Below are positions 20,700 through 29,184 of a stretch of 35,414 nt of DNA, in pieces. The DNA is from Tissierellia bacterium. GTDB lineage: Bacteria > Bacillota > Clostridia > Tissierellales > Tissierellaceae. Both the position numbers and the translations under genes were made by a program. The first letter of the stretch is position 1, and every line of letters begins with the position of its first letter. Under the pieces are notes generated by a model that did no database searches, was not told the origin of the DNA, and saw only the letters and a program-made list of their open reading frames with translations. Location of the stretch: contig JAAYNS010000046.1 in assembly GCA_012520755.1 (NCBI GenBank), positions 1 to 35,414 of the forward strand, written 5' to 3'.

Positions 20700-20702
20700 A
20701 CA

Positions 20703-20729
20703 TAAAAAGCCCTTCCAAAAGGAAAGGCG
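20703..20729 (-). terminator. Terminator of the SAM-I riboswitch
   Basis: minus strand gcctttccttttggaagggcttttta. Confidence 0.88.
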
Positions 20730-20741
20730 CAATAATCATTC

Positions 20742-20858
20742 ACCACCTCATCTTCCAGAATTAACGACATCCTGTGGGATTTAGCACCTTTGTTTAAAAC
20801 AAGGTTGCCGGATATCATAGGGCCCATTCCCTCCATCACTCTTAATAAGGTTACATTA
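20742..20858 (-). ncRNA. SAM-I (S-box) riboswitch upstream of metK
   Basis: minus strand cttattaagagtgatggagggaatgggccctatgatatccggcaacc...aaggtgctaaatcccacagg...agatgaggtgg matches S-box consensus. Confidence 0.95.
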
Positions 20859-20983
20859 AGATTTTTATTAAATTATATTTCTATACCATTTTAGCATAAT
20901 GTATATGTATAGTCAAATTATTCTGAAACCCATTTAAATTAACGAAATTTCATTAATTTAGGTGGGTTAGTTTAATAGCTACT

Positions 20984-22582
20984 CTATTTTTCTACAATAA
21001 GTGGTCTCATCATGTCATAGTCTTCATGTTCAAGTATATGGCAATGCCATACGTACTCACCAGTGTGCTCCTTAAAGTGCATAACAATTGATGTTACCTG
21101 GCCTGGTTCTGTCCTAACTACATCTTTAGGTCCCTTTTCATAATTCAATGGTGGAGTTAAACTATCAATATCAAACTTATAGTTTCCATCTTCATCGAAA
21201 TCATCATCAGTATATACTTTCCTTCCTAATATCTCAAAGTGTACTAAGTGAACATGAATAGGGTGAGGAAAATCAAAGGTATTTACTATATGCCATATTT
21301 CAATAGTATCTATTTTCGGTCTTTCAGTAGCTGGATCACTCCACATCTTATTATTTAATAAGTGCATAGCTCTGCCATAATGATCTGTAGTTTCGCCTAG
21401 TACCAAAGTTCTCTCTTTTGCAGCTAAGGCAGGGTTAATTTTATGTGTCGGCATTAGATTGTCAGGTATGGTACTTCTGTCTGAAGATTTTAAATTTTTA
21501 TCTACCTTAAATTTTAATACCTGATCAGTTCCAGGACTAGGAGGGGCTGCACCATCATTTAATAGTATTATCTCTTCTCCTTCATATTTAGAAAAGTCAA
21601 TAATTAAATCTATTCTTTCAGCTGGTTCTAGAATAAAAGATCTAATATCTACAGGATGTTCTAATAATCCTAAATCAGTTCCAATCTGATGGAATATCCC
21701 GTCATTGCTTAATTTTAATTCATAGGCACGTGTATTTGAACCATTTAATATTCTGAATCTATATTTACGAGGTTCTACTCTAAGATAAGGCCAAATCCTT
21801 CCATTTACAACTATGGTATTACCAAAGAAAAAAGAAGGCGTAGATGGAATAGGGAAATCAACTGGCGGAGTTGCATTATCAGGATAGAATAATGAACCAT
21901 CCTCATTAAAGGACTTATCTTGAATCAGAATAGGTATTTCATATTCATCCTTTGGAAGATTGAGTCTTTCCTCCAAAAAATCTCTTATGATATAGAATCC
22001 TGCTAATCCTGCATATACATTTAATCTAGTAATTCCTATTGCATGATCGTGATACCATAGCGTAGCCCCTGGTTGATGATTAGTATATTCATAAACTTCT
22101 CTTGTATATTTCTGCCCAACAAATTTGTTGTCTCTTGAATACCATGCTTCTGGATATCCATCACTATCAGCTGCTACTCTAGCTCCATGAAGATGAACTA
22201 CTGTTCTTACATCAGGAGTATCTGACGTTCCATGAAGAGTACGATCTATTGGAAGAATATGTTTATTTGGTAATTTGTTCTCCCATTTAATTCTAACATG
22301 GACATCCTTAGGAACCTCTATTGTTGGACCAGGGTAGGTTCCATTATATCCAAAAAAGGTAGTCAAAGGAAAGTACTTATGAAATCTGTGTTGTCTCTCC
22401 CTCATTTGAATTTTGTAAAATGATTCTTCATCATATGAATGATAACACTCTTCTGTAGGCCTTACTACTTTTGGTATTGGCATTGGATCCACAAATTTAG
22501 GGATAGTAGTAGGATCCGATGGGTCTATCATAATCTTTGATGTATCGAGTTTTTGAGGAAAGTTTTCTTGATAATAAATCAT
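20984..22582 (-). CDS. Multicopper oxidase, CotA laccase/bilirubin-oxidase type
   Basis: HLHGARV, WYHDHAIGITRLNVYAGLAGFY, HPIHVHLVHFEILGR, HCHILEHEDYDMMRP copper motifs; no signal peptide evident. ATG 22582 after GGAGGTG. Confidence 0.93.
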   Translation of the reverse strand: MIYYQENFPQKLDTSKIMIDPSDPTTIPKFVDPMPIPKVVRPTEECYHSYDEESFYKIQMRERQHRFHKYFPLTTFFGYNGTYPGPTIEVPKDVHVRIKWENKLPNKHILPIDRTLHGTSDTPDVRTVVHLHGARVAADSDGYPEAWYSRDNKFVGQKYTREVYEYTNHQPGATLWYHDHAIGITRLNVYAGLAGFYIIRDFLEERLNLPKDEYEIPILIQDKSFNEDGSLFYPDNATPPVDFPIPSTPSFFFGNTIVVNGRIWPYLRVEPRKYRFRILNGSNTRAYELKLSNDGIFHQIGTDLGLLEHPVDIRSFILEPAERIDLIIDFSKYEGEEIILLNDGAAPPSPGTDQVLKFKVDKNLKSSDRSTIPDNLMPTHKINPALAAKERTLVLGETTDHYGRAMHLLNNKMWSDPATERPKIDTIEIWHIVNTFDFPHPIHVHLVHFEILGRKVYTDDDFDEDGNYKFDIDSLTPPLNYEKGPKDVVRTEPGQVTSIVMHFKEHTGEYVWHCHILEHEDYDMMRPLIVEK

Positions 22583-22603
22583 CTCCACACCTCCATTATA
22601 AAA

Positions 22604-22638
22604 AATATCACATATTATATTATGTAATATGTGATATT
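22604..22638. promoter_or_regulatory. Perfect 14-bp-arm inverted repeat in the leader of the multicopper oxidase gene
   Basis: aatatcacatatta-ttatatg-like 7-nt loop-taatatgtgatatt, immediately upstream of the SD. Confidence 0.6.
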
Positions 22639-22814
22639 AAGGTGTATCTAATATCTTCACATTAACCAACATCTTATCTATTATCTTTTTAAATGGAGGG
22701 ACAAAGGGACAGGTAGGAGACCACTTAAAAAAGTTTGAAAAAATAATTAAAATAAAAATATATTCTTTAGAACTATTGACTATATCTTGTTATTGTCTTA
22801 TAATATAACCACAA

Positions 22815-22913
22815 TATATAGTATGAAATCAGGGGAAGTCAGGTGGAAATCCTGCACAGAGCCGCTACGGTAAACTACTGAGCTAGTAAGTCCGAATGCC
22901 TGCCAATACTACT
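22815..22913 (+). ncRNA. Cobalamin (B12) riboswitch upstream of nrdG-nrdD
   Basis: tagtatgaaatcaggggaagtcaggtggaaatcctgcacagagccgctacggtaa...gtaagtccgaatgcctgccaatacta: conserved GGTG-AAATCC-TGC and GCCGCTAC core, B12-box-like AAGTCCGAATGCCTGCC, closing P1 tagtat/atacta. Confidence 0.88.
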
Positions 22914-22967
22914 TAACACTTTAAACTTCTTCGTTGCTAGGAGGTGGTGTAGACCATATTTTGGTGG

Positions 22968-23008
22968 TGCCATGCCCTTTTGAAACGGGACATGGTTTTT
23001 TATTTTTG
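22968..23008 (+). terminator. Terminator of the nrdG leader riboswitch
   Basis: gccatgcccttttgaaacgggacatggttttttattttt. Confidence 0.88.
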
Positions 23009-23020
23009 AGGGGGAATTTG

Positions 23021-23719
23021 ATGAATATAGCAGGAATAACAAAATTAAGTTTACTTGATTATCCTAATCATCTAGCCTGTACTATTTTTACGCCTGGTTG
23101 TCAATTCCGATGCCCCTTTTGCCACAATGGTAAATTAGCCCTTGCTAAAGCAAATTTAGCAACTAATTTTGATAATACTGAAGTTTTAAGATTCCTTGAA
23201 AAGAGAATGGGAATACTTGACGCAATATGTATTAGTGGCGGAGAGCCGTTATTGCAAGATGGTTTAGAAGATTTCATTAGAACAATTAAAAACATGGGAT
23301 ATTTAATTAAATTAGATACAAATGGATATTTACCAGATAGGTTGGAGTATTTACTTAAATTGGAACTCCTTGATTATGTAGCTATGGATATTAAAAACTC
23401 CCCTAATCGTTATGCTGAAACATGTGGTATTGTTGGAATCAATCTTGACACTATTTCTCGAAGCATACAGATACTTCAAGATTCTTCTATATCCTATGAA
23501 TTTAGAACAACAGTGGTCAGGGAATTTCACAGTACTAAGGATATTAGACATCTTAGTAATTGGAATTTAGGCGAGGCAAGATTATATCTCCAAAGTTTTC
23601 AAAATTCTAATGACCAGCTCTGTCCAAGGCTTCATGGCTATAATCCTCAAGAAATGAATAGATTATGTGACGATGCACGCAACAAAATTCCAGGCATCAG
23701 AGTACGTGGCTTAAGTTAA
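23021..23719 (+). CDS. nrdG: Anaerobic ribonucleoside-triphosphate reductase activating protein (radical SAM)
   Basis: TPGCQFRCPFCHNG (CxxxCxxC), CISGGEPLLQ. ORF track start 22934 falls in the leader; ATG 23021 follows GAGGGGGAA. Confidence 0.92.
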   Translation: MNIAGITKLSLLDYPNHLACTIFTPGCQFRCPFCHNGKLALAKANLATNFDNTEVLRFLEKRMGILDAICISGGEPLLQDGLEDFIRTIKNMGYLIKLDTNGYLPDRLEYLLKLELLDYVAMDIKNSPNRYAETCGIVGINLDTISRSIQILQDSSISYEFRTTVVREFHSTKDIRHLSNWNLGEARLYLQSFQNSNDQLCPRLHGYNPQEMNRLCDDARNKIPGIRVRGLS

Positions 23720-23747
23720 ATATTTTCTTATAAATTACTTAGAAGGG

Positions 23748-25832
23748 ATGAAAAATATGTATAAAGTACTAAAAAGAGATGGTTCAATTGTTGATTTTCA
23801 GTTTGAAAAAATTTCTAATGCTATTATTAAAGCTTTTGAAGCTCAAAAATGTGAGTACATTCAAGATGTAATTGATTTTATGACTCTAAAAGTTACCGCA
23901 GATTTTTCGAATAAAATACACAATGGTTATATTGGCGTTGAGGATATTCAAGATAGTGTGGAGCATGTTCTGATTCAGGCAGGATATTCAAATATTGCAC
24001 GTGCTTATATTCTTTACCGAAAGAAACATGAAAACATACGTGAAATTAAATCCACAGTTTTAGACTATAAAAAACTAGTAAACAGTTATGTTAAAATAGA
24101 CGATTGGCGTGTTAAAGAAAACTCTACCGTAACATACTCCGTAGGGGGATTGATCTTAAGTAACTCTGGGGCAATTACAGCGAATTATTGGCTTTCAGAA
24201 ATTTATAATCAAGAAATTGCAGATGCTCACAGAAATTGTGATTTACACATCCATGATTTATCCATGCTGACAGGATATTGTGCAGGCTGGTCTCTGGGTC
24301 AATTGTTATTAGAAGGTTTAGGCGGAATCCCAGGTAAAATAACTTCCTCTCCCGCAAAGCATCTTGCAACACTATGTAATCAAATGGTGAATTTTCTTGG
24401 AATTATGCAAAATGAGTGGGCAGGTGCACAAGCTTTTTCTTCATTTGATACATACTTGGCTCCATTTGTAAAAGTTGATAATCTAAGCTATGAACAAGTT
24501 GAAAAATGTATTGAATCTTTCATTTATGGTGTAAATACACCGAGTAGATGGGGAACTCAAGCACCATTTTCTAATATTACTCTAGATTGGACAGTGCCTA
24601 GTGATATGGCAGACAAACGTGCCATCGTTGGTGGAGAGGAGATGGATTTTTGTTATGGAGATTGCCAAGCTGAAATGGATATGATCAATCGTGCATTTAT
24701 TAATATTATGATTAAAGGTGATGCTGAAGGTAGAGGTTTTCAATATCCTATTCCAACATATTCAATAACAAAGGATTTTGACTGGTCTGAAACGGAAAAC
24801 AACGAGCTGTTATTTACTATGACTGCAAAATACGGTACCCCTTATTTCTCAAACTATATTAATAGTGATATGGAACCAAATGATGTTCGTAGTATGTGTT
24901 GTCGCCTAAGACTTGATTTACGTGAACTTAGAAAAAAAGCTGGTGGATTCTTTGGTAGTGGAGAAAGCACTGGGTCAATTGGTGTCGTAACAATCAATTT
25001 ACCACGAATTGCTTATCTATCTGAAAATGAACAAGAGTTTTACAATCGTCTAGATCAGCAAATGGATTTAGCTGCTAAATCACTTGATACAAAAAGAAAG
25101 GTACTTAAGAAACTGTTAGAAGCTGGACTTTATCCATATACAAAAAAATATCTTGGTACATTTGAAAATCATTTTTCAACTATAGGATTAATCGGGATGA
25201 ATGAAGCGTGTCTAAATTCCAAGTGGCTAAAATGTGATCTGACAGAATCTAAAGGTGTAGAATTTGCTAAAGATACTTTAAATCATATGAGAGAAAGACT
25301 ACAAATGTATCAGGAACAATATGAGTGCCTTTTTAATCTTGAAGCCACTCCTGCAGAATCAACCACCTATCGCTTGGCAAAACATGACACTGAACAATTC
25401 CCGGGTATCATTACTGCAGCTAAGAACGGGACAACTCCATATTATACAAATAGTACACATCTACCTGTAGGATATACTGACGACATCTTCGAAGCATTAG
25501 ATGTTCAAGACGAGTTGCAAACCCTTTATACTTCAGGAACTGTTTTTCATGCATTTCTCGGTGAGAAAATGCCTAGTTGGAAAAATACAGAACGTCTAGT
25601 ACGCACTATAGCTGACAACTATAAATTGCCTTATTTCACAATATCACCGTCCTACTCAGTCTGCCCTGAACACGGCTATCTCAATGGCGAACAGTCTATT
25701 TGTTCATTTTGTGGGAAACCAACTGAAGTCTATAGTAGGATAACAGGTTACTATCGCCCTGTACAAAATTGGAATGAAGGAAAGGTTCAAGAATTCAAGG
25801 ATAGACTAGTCTATCAACAAAAATCTCAATAA
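23748..25832 (+). CDS. nrdD: Anaerobic (class III) ribonucleoside triphosphate reductase
   Basis: 694 aa; ATP-cone N-terminus; HDLSMLTGYCAGWSL; C-terminal CPEHGY...CSFCG zinc site and SRITGYYRPVQNWNEGK glycyl-radical region. Confidence 0.96.
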   Translation: MKNMYKVLKRDGSIVDFQFEKISNAIIKAFEAQKCEYIQDVIDFMTLKVTADFSNKIHNGYIGVEDIQDSVEHVLIQAGYSNIARAYILYRKKHENIREIKSTVLDYKKLVNSYVKIDDWRVKENSTVTYSVGGLILSNSGAITANYWLSEIYNQEIADAHRNCDLHIHDLSMLTGYCAGWSLGQLLLEGLGGIPGKITSSPAKHLATLCNQMVNFLGIMQNEWAGAQAFSSFDTYLAPFVKVDNLSYEQVEKCIESFIYGVNTPSRWGTQAPFSNITLDWTVPSDMADKRAIVGGEEMDFCYGDCQAEMDMINRAFINIMIKGDAEGRGFQYPIPTYSITKDFDWSETENNELLFTMTAKYGTPYFSNYINSDMEPNDVRSMCCRLRLDLRELRKKAGGFFGSGESTGSIGVVTINLPRIAYLSENEQEFYNRLDQQMDLAAKSLDTKRKVLKKLLEAGLYPYTKKYLGTFENHFSTIGLIGMNEACLNSKWLKCDLTESKGVEFAKDTLNHMRERLQMYQEQYECLFNLEATPAESTTYRLAKHDTEQFPGIITAAKNGTTPYYTNSTHLPVGYTDDIFEALDVQDELQTLYTSGTVFHAFLGEKMPSWKNTERLVRTIADNYKLPYFTISPSYSVCPEHGYLNGEQSICSFCGKPTEVYSRITGYYRPVQNWNEGKVQEFKDRLVYQQKSQ

Positions 25833-25854
25833 ACCTAGTTTTATTATAGGTAAA

Positions 25855-25880
25855 GAAAGGGGGCAATATGTCCCCTTTAT
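25855..25880 (+). terminator. Putative terminator after nrdD
   Basis: aaaggggg caatatgt ccccttt stem; weak T-tract. Confidence 0.5.
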
Positions 25881-26004
25881 ACTACAAATATATTCTTTAT
25901 CAACAAATCAATTCTTGAAGCCATCATTCCTAAGGAGTATAGCAAATACGCTATAAAGCATATGTTCTAAAGATTTTAGTATATATTAGCAGAATTTAAA
26001 AATC

Positions 26005-26040
26005 AACCCAAATTGTAACAATATTATTCAAATTTGGAAA
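26005..26040 (-). terminator. Putative terminator of the NifH/NifD-like operon
   Basis: minus strand ccaaatttgaataatattgttacaatttgggttgattttt. Confidence 0.5.
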
Positions 26041-26062
26041 ACACTGATTTGTTTTTTGTTTC

Positions 26063-27655
26063 TTAGGAATCCAACCATTTTTCCTCCCACTCAAATTGCC
26101 AGTTAAACATTTTTTCTTCTTTATAAAACCTACCACTAATTAAAGGATACGGTGCCGATAAAAAATCTACATCTTTTTGAGCAAAGTCTAGTATGGATTT
26201 AAAAATCGGATCTCCAATCCAATACTTATGGTTTTGTGCAATACCGGCTAGTTCATCTTCTGTAGTGATGCTGTGGATTTTAATATTTAAAAATATTTTT
26301 TCATAAAACTTTTGCAATCTATATTCAGGATCATAAATATAAATTTTACTCATCATACCAAATCTCTCATATAAATCTTGTGATATTGAAAGACTCATCA
26401 TGGGATCACCAATGATACCGAAACTTCTATCTGATAAATCCTCTGGAAACTTAACCTTATCAAACATTATTTTGTCCTTACCAAAATTATCTGATATAAT
26501 TCTGTATTGAGATTTTGATAAAGGGAAGCCAAATACAAGTGGAATATTTAATTTTTCTGATAAAGTAGTAGCACCTTGATATCCCTCTGAAGAGACACAC
26601 CATATATCGGATACTTCTGTAATTTCTCTGCTCTTCGGAGTATAAAAAATGAAACTTCTGTCTTTACACATATTCTTCAAACGCTCTATTACAATATCTT
26701 TTTCTGGTAAATTCATAGAATTCCAACCAAAAACCAAAGTTCTTTTAATTTTTGAGTTTTTAATATAACTTTGTGGATCTTGTGTTAGTTTATTAAGTAG
26801 TATCCAAGTTCCTAATGGTCCGGCCAAGTCTCCTGAACCTCCAAAATATATGATATTCTCTCTTTCATCAGCAATAGATTTTCCATCCATACCTATATAT
26901 TGTGGAATTGGCGAAGTAATCAAATATAAGGGTTCTTCCTGAATTTCATCCAAAACTTCTCCTATTTTACCTCTTAGTGGAGCTTCCAAACCAAAAATAG
27001 CATCTAGATGGCTAAAACGTGTATAATACCCTTCTTGATTCTTGTCAATACATTCATGATTAAGTAAAGTTTTACCGCAGCCTCCTGGAGATACAAATAT
27101 TGTATGACCTCTCTTTACAAACTCTAAGCTTGCAATCTGTATGTTTTCTGTTGCCAATGGTGGGAGATAACCCATTCTAGGCCTTGTCTCGGTTGGATAA
27201 TTAGCTGGTGTAGATTCTAAAAATTCAATGAGAGCCTCTCTAGATTTAGAAATATTTCTTACTAAGGGGCCTCTAGAAACTACAATAACCCTCTTGTTAG
27301 GATCCTTCTCCAACTCCTCTTTTAAAGGGAAATAATCTTCATTTGTTAGCACGTCCATACATGAAATATAAATAACAATATTCTTAAAGCCACTTTTCTC
27401 AATCTTCCTTTTCATATAATCATACCTACTAGAGCTAATCCCCATGACATACTCCGTCTCCTGTATTACAATGGGTAAAAAACGATCTGTAGCATTGTTA
27501 CTTAATACTGTAAAATATATCCCCCTTAGGCAAGTCCCACTTCCTACACCAACTAGAAGAACCTCCTTTCTTTTGAAGATCAGAATAGGCATAGAGGCCA
27601 TTTCTTTACCTGGACAATCTTTATATTTGATCATTTCCATAGTATTATAATTCAT
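26063..27655 (-). CDS. Nitrogenase component 1-like (Oxidored_nitro) protein, single-chain with an extra N-terminal Cys-rich half-module
   Basis: Residues ~170-530 follow component-1 layout (FVSPGGCGKT for HGPxGC, RFSHLDAIFGLEAPLRGKI, IIYFGGSGDLAG, IGDP); residues ~8-140 repeat the same N-terminal pattern (CPGKEM, GVGSGTC, ETEYVMGISSSRYDYMKRKI, YISC). Start ATG 27655 after GAGGGGG. Confidence 0.82.
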   Translation of the reverse strand: MNYNTMEMIKYKDCPGKEMASMPILIFKRKEVLLVGVGSGTCLRGIYFTVLSNNATDRFLPIVIQETEYVMGISSSRYDYMKRKIEKSGFKNIVIYISCMDVLTNEDYFPLKEELEKDPNKRVIVVSRGPLVRNISKSREALIEFLESTPANYPTETRPRMGYLPPLATENIQIASLEFVKRGHTIFVSPGGCGKTLLNHECIDKNQEGYYTRFSHLDAIFGLEAPLRGKIGEVLDEIQEEPLYLITSPIPQYIGMDGKSIADERENIIYFGGSGDLAGPLGTWILLNKLTQDPQSYIKNSKIKRTLVFGWNSMNLPEKDIVIERLKNMCKDRSFIFYTPKSREITEVSDIWCVSSEGYQGATTLSEKLNIPLVFGFPLSKSQYRIISDNFGKDKIMFDKVKFPEDLSDRSFGIIGDPMMSLSISQDLYERFGMMSKIYIYDPEYRLQKFYEKIFLNIKIHSITTEDELAGIAQNHKYWIGDPIFKSILDFAQKDVDFLSAPYPLISGRFYKEEKMFNWQFEWEEKWLDS

Positions 27656-27668
27656 TATGCCTTCCCCC

Positions 27669-28478
27669 TCATAACCCAAGTACTACCCTTTCCAATTCTT
27701 CATCTTCCATTGGCTTTGCATGATAATATTCGGTTTGGGTTAAAATCTTTCTTCCTAGTGTAGTTAAAATTTGTGCTGTTTCTGATTCAGGTGAATCTTC
27801 CCCAAGGCATCTGCCTAACTTTTCTGCCTTGGCAAAGAGTTCATCCCTTGGTATTTTTACAATTACAGGCAATTCAACTGCATCTGAAAATCTCTGTATC
27901 CGTTTATCCTCCTCCATAAGACCTCGAGAATTATAAATGATACCACCACAACGTCGATCCTTTTCTCCATAGTTTGATAAACCTCTTAATATATTGTTTG
28001 CAGCATAAATTGACATAAATTCCCCCGATGTAACAATGTATACTGCATCAGAATTTTCCTTCCTCAGGGGCATGGCAAATCCTCCACATACTACATCCCC
28101 TAGTACATCATATAAAACCATTTCATAATCCTCATACCTAATACCCATATCATCTAGAAGCTCAAGTGTCAGCAATATTCCTCTTCCTGCACATCCTACC
28201 CCTGGCTCTGGTCCTCCTACTTCTACACAATCAATATCATTAGCCCCCTTGAAAATCAAGTCAGACAATTTATAATTATTAGGAACCACTCTTCTCATAT
28301 ATTCAAGAACCGGTTCAATTTTTTTACCATTGAGCAAAAGACGAGTTGAGTCATGTTTTGGATCACAACCTATTTGCAATACTTTTTTCCCTTCATAGCC
28401 TAATGCATAGGAAATATTTGATGAAATTGTAGACTTTCCTATGCCTCCTTTGCCATAAATAGCAATTTTTCTTGTCAT
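27669..28478 (-). CDS. NifH/BchL/CfbC-like nitrogenase iron protein
   Basis: GKGGIGKSTISSNIS P-loop, IGCDPKHDST, GVGCAGRG and YDVLGDVVCGGFAMP (both [4Fe-4S] ligand Cys motifs). Confidence 0.93.
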   Translation of the reverse strand: MTRKIAIYGKGGIGKSTISSNISYALGYEGKKVLQIGCDPKHDSTRLLLNGKKIEPVLEYMRRVVPNNYKLSDLIFKGANDIDCVEVGGPEPGVGCAGRGILLTLELLDDMGIRYEDYEMVLYDVLGDVVCGGFAMPLRKENSDAVYIVTSGEFMSIYAANNILRGLSNYGEKDRRCGGIIYNSRGLMEEDKRIQRFSDAVELPVIVKIPRDELFAKAEKLGRCLGEDSPESETAQILTTLGRKILTQTEYYHAKPMEDEELERVVLGL

Positions 28479-28503
28479 AGTACCTCCATTTTATTGTTCT
28501 GTA

Positions 28504-29184
28504 TTAGTCATAAATTTTTCCTTCCTTTAATTTTATCACCCTATCAGCAAATAAATTTACTACCTCTTTATCATGAGAAATAAATAGATATGACATATTA
28601 TTCTTGTTTTTTATTTCTTTTAATAGATACAATATCTGTGCTTGAACAGAGATATCTAACATTGATGTAGCCTCATCTAGAATAAGTATCTTTGGTTCTA
28701 ACAGGAGTGCTCTTAAAATAGATAATCTTTGAATTTCTCCACCACTTACTTGATGGGGATATCTTTTTAAGATTGTATTATCTAATTTTAAATCGTTTAA
28801 CAGCTCTTCAATTCTATTTTCTTTATCCTTTAGTATTATATTAAAATTTTTTAAGGGTTCAATTATGCTTTTACCTAATTTTATAGATGGGTCAAAAAAG
28901 GAACTAGGTTTTTGTGATATAAGCTGTATATCTTTTCTATAGGGTTTAAATTCTTTCTTATTTAATTTAGATAGATCTACACTATTATAAACAATAGACC
29001 CACTATCTGCTTTTTCCAAGCCTAAGATCAACCTAGCAATAGTTGTTTTGCCACATCCACTAGGTCCCATGAGTGCTAGTATTTCTTCGCTTTCAAGAAG
29101 AAAGTTAATATGGTCAAGTACTAGCTTTTTATTTGCACGAAATCTATTAGAGTAAGTTTTACTAATATTCATTAATTCAATCAT
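28504..29184 (-). CDS. ABC transporter ATP-binding protein (peptide/nickel family, DppF/NikE-like)
   Basis: GPSGCGKTTIARLILGLE; VSGGEIQRLSILRALLLEPKILILDEATSMLD. Confidence 0.93.
   Translation of the reverse strand: MIELMNISKTYSNRFRANKKLVLDHINFLLESEEILALMGPSGCGKTTIARLILGLEKADSGSIVYNSVDLSKLNKKEFKPYRKDIQLISQKPSSFFDPSIKLGKSIIEPLKNFNIILKDKENRIEELLNDLKLDNTILKRYPHQVSGGEIQRLSILRALLLEPKILILDEATSMLDISVQAQILYLLKEIKNKNNMSYLFISHDKEVVNLFADRVIKLKEGKIYD

Noticed and set aside
22934-23020. ORF-track N-terminal extension of nrdG
   Set aside because: These codons cover the riboswitch expression platform and terminator; the homologous protein begins at MNIAGITKLSLLDYPN
25890-25970. Short reading frame ...FINKSILEAIIPKEYSKYAIKHMF* downstream of nrdD
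   Set aside because: Too short, no start/RBS and no recognisable family; may be decayed coding sequence but cannot be supported
27061-27110. PGGCGKT in the component-1-like protein as a Walker A P-loop
   Set aside because: It aligns with the HGPxGC cluster-binding position of component 1 and is not followed by P-loop NTPase features
26063-28478. Genuine N2-fixing nitrogenase
   Set aside because: No nifK, nifE, nifN or nifB in the window, and the component-1-like protein lacks canonical NifD ligand motifs; a nitrogenase-like enzyme is the safer call
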